Assembly: GCA_944989445.1 (NCBI GenBank)
Contig: CALYLW010000183.1
Coordinates: forward strand, 536,247 to 600,246
DNA from: Ampullaceana balthica
Lineage: Eukaryota > Mollusca > Gastropoda > Lymnaeidae
DNA: 64,000 nt
Direction of reading: 5' to 3'
This document shows, piece after piece, positions 24,426-64,000 of this stretch. Every line of letters starts with the position of its first letter. Position 1 is the stretch's first letter. Below the pieces are notes generated by a model. The model ran no database searches. It was not told the DNA's origin and saw nothing but the letters and a program-made list of their open reading frames with translations. Made by a program: the position numbers and the translations under genes.

Positions 24426-25312
24426 AACACATACTACCAAAGCAAGATTATAAAATAGTTTTCAATAATTTTTTAAGCAAATGCGATTTGGAAAAAAAAC
24501 AACTTTTGGGCTTCTAAATTTTCTAGACAGCTGACACAGCCCACAGTTTCAACAACATCAATAAAGCCAATAATTTGGTAGTACTGGTTTTGGTCGTCAT
24601 TAGTACCAGATGCGAAGCTAATTATCTACTTGTAGGTAAATAATTTGCATATTTCGAATATTTTTGTTTACATTCATTTTTAAAAGATTTTGAACAATTA
24701 ATCAACGTTTTCTAACTTAAGGCTATCTCTGATTGTATTGACGAATGAAAAGATGAAAATTGTTTTTGTCATTTATCAAATTGGTTTTACCACCGATGAC
24801 TATACAAATCAGATTTAAATGCAAAACAATGTTTCAAATGCTTCACCCGACTTTCAATACAATGTTAAAAGTTTTGTTTTCCTTACACAGGTATCATGGA
24901 GTAAACCTGAAAGAACATCCTAGAAGCACAGGTAAACTGGCGAGTTCTCCAATTTTGACTTCTTCCACATCTTCTTTTGGTTACCAGGATGGGTGGGTGG
25001 TGAAATGTGAGGGAGCGGTGGGGTGCAGCCATTCCTAGCTCCCGGTAAATAGAAGAATGAGCCAACTCTGGCACCACTCACCCCTTCTAGCACGACGTGT
25101 GTGTGTGGATCTGTAGGTCTGTGGCTGTGGCAGGAATCTGCTGTGTGTTCTCGACTCTTGTCTATGCCATCCACTCTGTGCTAGTTTTTCGTGGGTGCCT
25201 GAAGAAAATCGGAGGTTAGAAATCCTCCATTGGAAAACTCAAACCCAAAGCGAAGTCAGTGATAATTTTTTTCTTTAAACAAAACTAGAAAACAGCAAAC
25301 TTTATTTTAAAA
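24426..25312 (+). promoter_or_regulatory. Presumed promoter region and 5' UTR of the CH/calponin-repeat gene
   Basis: This segment precedes the start codon at 25313. Its last 300 bp are less AT-rich than the surroundings, with a GT-rich patch near 25100, fitting a transcribed leader. I cannot place the transcription start or a TATA box from sequence alone. The short frames here (for example 24760-25038) have no recognisable features. Confidence 0.35.
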
Positions 25313-57777
<32,465 letters not shown>

Positions 57778-59127
57778 CTTATTTAGAACAAGCACAATTC
57801 AAACAGATGAGATAATAGTCTTTGCTCTAACAAAATAAAATAATGCAATAAAATTTAGATCTTATCTAATTGGCCCAGAATTCTACCTGGCTATTGGGTC
57901 ATTATATCACAATAACTTTTGTGACACTTCAAGCTTTTTTATATGTTTAATTTTCTTAGTCTTTGTGTGAAAAGATGTTGAGTTTATGTGTACATGTTGG
58001 TTGACAGTAGACTACAACACAAGCAAGGATAAGGTAAATAGAGAGGTGTGATTTTTTTTCATTCTATGACATTGATAAAATCGCTCTTTACTCTTTGATA
58101 GACATCTCAAATACATGGAAGAACCTGAAAACCCGCTTTACTTTATATTTAAATTTGTCGAAGCTAGAAAGGCAATTGTAACTTGAAGATTTGATATAAT
58201 TTAATGACCAGTGAAAAAAGCTAGATGCTTTCTTAAGACTCAGTTTGACTATAATGTCTGCTTTGAGTCAAAGAACTTGCTTTAGTGAATAATCTACTGT
58301 GACTTCTCCTCTTTTATTGCTTTTATTCATAAATGTTAATTATTGTGATTGTCTTTTTTTGCAGTATATAAAAGAGTAAGTGATGTATTCATAAAGAAAG
58401 TTGTACAACTTGTTTGTATTTCCATTCAGAGTTTAAGTGATTTACATAAATATATTTATGTATACATATATAGATATTTGTTTATCACATCAGATAATTT
58501 TGACATATTTATACCACTGCCTTGGGCATCTGCAATCTTTTATATTTTTTTTCAATTTAATATATTGGTTTTATCGTTGAAGTTTTACAAAAAAAGTTAT
58601 TGTTAATTTTCATAAACAAAATTTATTTTATACAAGAGTGATAAACCATTTACCAATATGAACAAAATGGAGATGGTCAATTTTTGGTGCAATGACTCAT
58701 TGAGAGCATATCATGACATCAGCACCATTACAGAGATATTTCTGTATGTCTATGCAATGTTTTCTGTCTATGCATTTCATGTTCTGCTTCTTTTCTTTGC
58801 TGCTGGCTGTACATATACATATTGATGATTATGATTGTAAACAAGAAATGAACACTTTTGTAATACCTAAAATATATTTCTCTTTTAGCTTCGACAATAA
58901 CTTGACTTTTTTCTGCTTTGAGACTTGAAGAAATGTGTGTCTGAAGATTTTAATTAGTATCTTATATAGGGGTGTAAATTTTTAACTTTTGTAGGCCCAG
59001 AAAAAGCTGTGGTAATATATTGACCTACTAGAGGCTATTAATATGTTTATATGATTACAATTTATGTAAAGGAAAATTGTCTTTGAATGGAAACAGTTTA
59101 AAGAATGATTTTACTTAACACATTTCA
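57778..59127 (+). other. 3' UTR and downstream flank
   Basis: The 3' UTR starts after 57777, with the polyadenylation signals near 57840. Later sequence is AT-rich; frames at 58349-58606 and 58713-58928 show no recognisable features. Confidence 0.5.
57834..57852 (+). promoter_or_regulatory. Polyadenylation signals of the CH/calponin-repeat gene
   Basis: Two AATAAA hexamers (57834-57839 and 57847-57852) lie 57-75 bp after the stop codon. A longer 3' UTR using later sites is possible. Confidence 0.6.
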
Positions 59128-59936
59128 ACATCATCATCATCGGCATCCTTCCGTCTCGAGAGAAGATGATGCATCACCGTTGGGTTGGGTTGCATTTTCT
59201 CGTGTGGCTGAGCAATTCTATCTTTGAGTGACAGTTTTTTTCAGCAGCTTTTGCTCATGAGTTCTGTGCTTTCCAATGTTTTGGCCTTTCTCCTACCTCT
59301 TCTGTCTGCAGCCTCCTCCATCCTTCGCTCCTCGGCTACTATGAAGCTCTCTTTTATAACTGTGTGCCACGTAGATCGGTCTTCTGCTTTACATGTCTCT
59401 CTGGCAGACATCTTTAAATCAGAGACGTGGGCGTCATGTCTTCCTCTTTCCCGATGCAAGTTCTCCATATAGGAGGTCCTTGGGGATACGACCCGGGCTC
59501 ATTCTTTTAACATGTCCTAGCCATCTTAGGTGTCTTTCACTAAGGTTTGAGAACATACTTTGGGTATTGGCACCCATTTGGACCTCAGCATTAGGCACTT
59601 TGTCTTGCCATTTAATGCCAAGGATGCGATGCAGGCACCTCAAGTGGAAGCTATTAAGCTTGCGCTCATGGGATGTATAAGTGGTCCATGGACACACAGT
59701 TTTGTTTTCTCCGTTAGCTTGATGTATTGCCAAACCCGTTTATTTAGTTTAGCAATTGTGGGAGCTGCTTTGCCAATTCTACTGTTTATTTCGTCCTCGA
59801 TGGACAGTGAGTTGGAAACCTTGGACCCCAAGTAGGTGAAGCTGACCACGACCTCCAAGTTTTCACTGTCGATATTGATGGTAGGACGAGAACAGGTTTC
59901 TTGGGCCATGATGTTTGTCTCGTTCAAGCCTATTTG
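59128..59936 (-). pseudogene. 5'-truncated fragment of the resident LINE
   Basis: The minus strand begins in the region after the reverse-transcriptase active site (TNIMAQE at about 59927), continues through SFTYLGSKVSNSLSIEDEIN, SERHLRWLGHVKRM and a C-terminal part, and ends in the 3' hairpin (59152-59165, one stem mismatch) and a short (ATG)n tail. Frameshifts separate the pieces. The upstream endonuclease and polymerase core are missing. Confidence 0.85.
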
Positions 59937-60751
59937 TAAACATAATTCTTTTCATTTCAAAAACCTTCCAATTATTATCAGAAATGTTTTAGTTCCTTAA
60001 ATAAATAGCTATTAAGTGAAATAGTATAAAACTATTCTGGTCCAACTTACAACACTTCCTCTGCTATTTGGACATATTTTAAACAACACACTTGAAATTA
60101 GTTTTCTTTTTACAAAAATGTTAACACATTTTAAAGCCAAATAAAATGCATTCTGAATATTTCCCAAGTGTCTTCGACATCACATTTATTCAAATTATTT
60201 AATGCTTTGGCTGAAAAAGTGTTGCTCGCTAACTCAAGGGAGCAAACCCATGATGCTGATGTTTTACTTTTAAATTCATGGTAAAAGACTTGAATCTCAT
60301 TTTATAATAATGTGAAAAACAAAATCTACATTTAAAGTGTATCCGCATCAAACTAGTATACACTGAAGGGAGAATGGGAATTTATTAATAACACGGACTT
60401 GTTGAGAAGGCGGCTGTACCCGATGACACCATCATGGAATCACAAAAATTGTTAATTTAAGTAAAATATTAAAATAGTTCGATAAATATGGCCTCTAATG
60501 GCTTGAGATTAAACATAAAATATACACTTCTGTGATGTGTGAAATTTTGAAATTTTCGCTACAAATCAAGACAACAAAACTGTTATATGATTTTGAAGGT
60601 AATTCGAATAATTACCCCCCCCCCTCATAACTCGAATTATTTTTAGTGTTATGTTATTGACATGATGAGTCACAGATGAGGCTTACTGTGTTATTTTTTA
60701 AGATAAATTTTTAACATTAAGTACTTTAAAGGATAAATAGAGCAAATAAAC
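59937..60751. other. Intergenic, nothing recognised
   Basis: AT-rich sequence without supportable features. Confidence 0.5.
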
Positions 60752-61680
60752 ATCATCATCATCATTTGTCCCTTTGAGTTCCTCGTGGAACATAGGGTCT
60801 CTGTCACAGCTCGCCACTCTACACGGTCCCTTGCCAGTCGCTTTAATTCTTCCCAGTTCTTCCAGCCTCGACTAACATGCTCCGTCTCCATGTACGCTTG
60901 GGTCTTCCTCGTTGTCGTTTGCCCTGGGGGTTACAATATAAGGCCTGCGTAGCCCTGCTGTTATCTTTCCTAAGGGTTTATCCAATCCATCTCCACTTTC
61001 TTTCCATGATTTGTTGTTCTAATGTTCTTTGCCCACACCTCTCCCACAGTTTGGAGTTTTCGACCTTGTCAAACCATTTTATTTTCAGAATATTTCTGTG
61101 GCATCTGTTAACAAAGGTCTGGAGTCTATTTTTTTTTGTCTGTAGTTCGCCATGTTTCGTTCCATAAAGTAGGACCGTTTTAACATTGGTGTTAAAGATC
61201 CTTACTTTGGTTTTGACAGAGATGTATGTAGATCTCTGCGACGCGGCGGTCGAGTGGAAGCGCACTGGACTGTCGTACCGATGGTCACGGGTTCGAATCC
61301 GTGCGAAGGCAAGGGTTTGTTCCCGGGGCCTAGGGCGTCCCTGAGTCACCCCGCTCCGAATGGGTACCTAACACTACAGTAGTTAGGCGGCTGGGTAATG
61401 CGTGGAACCCACAAAGCCGTGGCCTGTGAACGCTGCATCACTTGCCAACAGATCATCTGTCATGGTCTATGGACGCAACTATCTTCTGCATAGAAGGAGC
61501 GTCTGTATAGATAAGATAAGAAGATCTCCAGACCTGTTTCAGATTGTCAAAAGCCTGTCGCGCCAAATTTATTCTTCTTTCGATGGCCTAATCTGTTCCC
61601 CCTGATACACTGACCACACTCCCAAGGTATAAAAAGTTGTTTACTTGCTCCAAGCTACAGTTTTATACTTGTATGACTCC
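60752..61680 (-). pseudogene. 3' part of a second LINE family, split by a SINE
   Basis: The minus strand reads FLYLGSVVSVSGGTD and INLARQAFDNLKQVWRS (61660-61529), is interrupted by 61237-61521, then continues TYISVKTKVRIFNTNVK, LLYGTKHGELQTKKNRLQTF and ERKWRWIG (61229-60978). A final part WKNWEELKRLARDRVEWRAV follows (60860-60790), with a (ATG)n tail at 60753-60767. This is the usual C-terminal layout of a common animal LINE group. It has stops and is 5'-truncated. Confidence 0.8.
61237..61521 (+). mobile_element. tRNA-derived SINE inserted in a LINE, 285 bp
   Basis: The head resembles a tRNA, with an A-box-like GGTCGAGTGGA (about 61247) and a B-box GGTTCGAATCC (about 61290). The body (61306-61480) is not tRNA, and the tail is ATAGATAAGATAAG. 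A 7-bp direct repeat AGATCTC (61230-61236 and 61522-61528) flanks it. Removing the insert with one repeat restores the LINE frame (VWRS-TYIS). Confidence 0.82.
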
Positions 61681-61828
61681 ATCTTATTGGAAGAGTAAAT
61701 AAAAATGATATCAAAACATTGCTATTTGCTCAGCTGAAGTTGAGGAAAGACGATCAATATGAGATAATGCTTAAAGCCTACGAGTACGAGCCTTAAGGTG
61801 GCACTGATGAAGCCCCGGGTGCCGCGTC

Positions 61829-62610
61829 TAACCTTTAGAGCAAATATTTGTTTTTTATTCAAATGGTTTTAAACTGAGCTTTTTCCTTTGCCGTCAATAA
61901 AACTCACTCTAGCGCGCGTTATAAATCCATTGCAACTCTATCGACACAATGAATTCATGACCTTGGATGTGAACAATTTATTTAAAAAACCGTTAGTAAA
62001 GAGAATTTTCCAGCAAATAGAAATAGTATGCAGAGTGATACAGCAAAAGAAATGTGTGAATGCTATAACATCCCGGTGCTAGTCTGGAACAGTGGCGTAG
62101 CTAGAGATTTGTAGGGATTGGGGGGAACGGGGTTTGGCCTCTTTGGGGGCCCTGCATACATGGCGATGGCGTATTATTTAATGTAAAAAATGTTCGGACA
62201 CTCCTTTAGGCCCCCCTTAAGTGGGGGCCCGGGGAACTTTCGAATTTGGCCCCCCTCCCCTAGCTTCGCCACTGGTCTCGACATGAGTCTGAGGTATTTA
62301 GTATACGAGTCCTACTTCACAATAAAAGCCTAAAACTTTGAATAAAATTTGTTCATGGAGTGTAAAGAAAATGAAATGGCTTTCCTTTCATGTCACTATT
62401 GTTGCGGAAAAAAATAAGTCTAAAGAATTTTTAAAAATGTTATTTAGCATATTTACTAAACAATATTTTAATGTTAACCTTTAGAGCAAATATTTGTTTT
62501 TTATTCAAATGGTTTTAAACTGAGCTTTTTCCTTTGTCGTCAATAGTAACTCACTCTAGCGCGCGTTATAAATCCATTGCAACTCTATCGACACAATGAA
62601 TTTATGACCA
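61829..62610. repeat. 134-bp direct repeat pair (61829-61963 and 62475-62610)
   Basis: Both arms start TAACCTTTAGAGCAAATATT and end with ACACAATGAATT(C/T)ATGACC, with only a few differences. The spacer contains the MITE 62090-62274. Confidence 0.9.
62090..62274. mobile_element. hAT-type MITE (CAGTGGCGTAGCTAG family), 185 bp
   Basis: CAGTGGCGTAGCTAG and its inverse (with one change) form the ends. The 8-bp flanks GTCTGGAA and GTCTCGAC match at 6 of 8. Internal GGGGGCCC and AAGTGGGGGCCCGGGG motifs match the copy at 24241-24417. Confidence 0.82.
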
Positions 62611-64000
62611 TTTGTTTCCTAGAAGGTATACCTTCACTTTGCTACATCTTAATCGCCCCAAGACAGTGTAATAAAGTTTTATTCAGTTAGAGAAAGGCAA
62701 TTGTAAAATCCCTTTTTTCATGGGATTGGGAATCGAGCTGAAAGTAAAGGGATAATATTATGAGGATTGTTAAATAACAGAAATGAATTAGAGGATTACC
62801 TTACTCAAGTATTGAAGTAGAGAAATAGAATACAAGATACACAAACAAATTGTGCGATCTAAACAATAAATGGAAGCTTTATTAATAGACTAATACGCAA
62901 GTAGACGTTTCGGCTCATGCTGTTATAAGTATATTTAAATGAACACAAGAATTAAGATTAAGTTTACATTTTATAATACATACTATACCATGGAAAAATA
63001 ATAATTAAGTAAAGATTTAAAATTTTTGAAAAAAAGATACTAAAAAAAGAGAGAGAAAAGGGTTATTAGACGAGGAAGGATAAATTATTAATTTATTATT
63101 TTGATCAATTTATTTGTGTTTCTTTATTTTATTTAATTAGTTTTAGTTTATGGCAGTCCTGTCTACTATACTAATAAAAGGCTTAATTTCTCATGTACCG
63201 AGTTTGGCCAAGATGCCTCCATTTACACAGTAGCAAGTGTCCAATGAGTGGACATTATGAGTTTAATTCCATACAGTAGTTTAATATGGGCCGTGATGTA
63301 TTTATACTTCAATTATGTACTACACCCGTCAATCCTACCGCTAGCCAGATGAAAAAGCAATTTTTGTCCTTATATGAACTTTATTATTTTAAAAAATTAA
63401 TGGGCCCTGGCCCCAAAAGGTGACTGATGTAACGTTTAAAACCCTTCTTGATATTAATATGGATAATAATGGATATATTTCCCTAGTTTGGTCGAGATCT
63501 ATCAAGCCATGTAAAAACGTACGAGACGCACCACCGACCGTAAGTATGAAAACTGTGTCTTCCATACTAATAAAAGGCAAAGCCCTCACTGACTCACTGA
63601 CTGACTCATTACTAATTCTCCAACTTTCCGTGTAGCATGAAGCATGAAACTTTGGGAAGTTGTTGAGAGCATTCTCACGACGATAACTAGCGAAAAATAA
63701 ATATAAAATTCCCACTCATGGGGGGCCGGGGCTATGGCGGATTAAGGAGGGGGGGCTGAACGGGCTAATGCCAGTGGCCCCCAAACGTAGTATATTTTAT
63801 AATAAAGGTGGACAAATGTTTGCACGAATCCCTGAAAATATTATAAATGAAATAAATTAATAAAATCGTATCTATTAATCTTTTCGCTACTCGGACCCGA
63901 TAGTCTTAGTAAGCGATAAACCAGATTTAATATGCTCAATTTGAGAAAGTATTTAAAAATATTGTTTATATTTTTTAAAATTTACTGTTTATAGTCAAGC
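62611..64000. other. Repeat-rich right edge, no gene seen
   Basis: Two copies of a start-like motif (TATACTAATAAAAGGC near 63170 and CATACTAATAAAAGGCAAAG near 63564) resemble the conserved left ends of Helitron-type elements; the second is followed by GACTCACTGACTGACTCA. No helicase coding or 3' hairpin end was found. The rest is AT-rich. Confidence 0.35.

Noticed and set aside
61237..61308. Possible tRNA gene
   Set aside because: A- and B-box motifs are present, but the T-arm CACGG/CCGTG would close an 8-nt loop where tRNAs have 7, no convincing acceptor stem is seen, and the segment is the head of a SINE with its own target duplication.
61804..61840. CTGATGA core of a hammerhead ribozyme
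   Set aside because: No GAAA core follows at the needed position and the flanking stems do not form.

Overview
This window looks like nuclear DNA from an invertebrate animal, most likely a mollusc. It is AT-rich, has spliced genes with GT-AG introns, and is full of eukaryotic transposons (non-LTR retrotransposons, hAT elements, MITEs, a tRNA-derived SINE) and long microsatellites. The mollusc assignment is inference from the repeat types and the muscle-type gene; no marker gene fixes the species.

Genes. The left edge holds the last coding exon (186-451, +) of an upstream gene whose C-terminus looks like a ubiquitin-like fold. The main gene covers 25313-57777 on the + strand. It has 11 coding exons that join in frame into a predicted 941-residue protein with an N-terminal calponin/transgelin-type CH domain followed by about 20 calponin-like repeats of 39 residues. 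Thirteen repeats lie in one 1521-bp exon. Every intron inside the repeat region falls at the same place in the repeat (phase 1, in the Gly codon), so exons 7-10 are interchangeable in-frame modules of 13, 1, 1 and 2 repeats. One intron is only 40 nt long. The likely role is an actin-filament-binding or -stabilising protein of muscle or cytoskeleton, inferred from the CH and calponin-repeat families.

Layout. 452-25000 is intergenic and is made of transposon debris: small hAT MITEs with clean 8-bp target duplications (1880-2040, 4913-5647, 24241-24417), a TIR family with GGGGCCGTCC ends and TWA targets, a 5'-truncated RNase H-bearing LINE (11740-13464), a dead SCAND3/ZBED5-like hAT transposase (15.0-17.0 kb), LINE fragments, and a 25-bp minisatellite (19641-20082). 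Intron 1 (25364-39369) carries an intact 1108-codon non-LTR retrotransposon in sense orientation (29899-33485). It also carries a nested block at 33814-37621: a hAT MITE swollen by about 950 bp of tetranucleotide repeat, a second hAT with a ZMYM1-like transposase inserted in its TA array, and a candidate solo LTR inside that. Intron 2 holds an eroded antisense LINE, and intron 3 an internally deleted antisense copy of the intact LINE that ends 75 bp before exon 4. Intron 8 holds a 2.8-kb TIR element filled with other insertions. 58-64 kb is downstream DNA with more LINE fragments, one of them split by a SINE.

The strongest observations are the modular multi-repeat CH-calponin gene and a 3'-terminal hairpin of the resident LINE family that covaries between copies. 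No new enzymatic or defence system was recognised.
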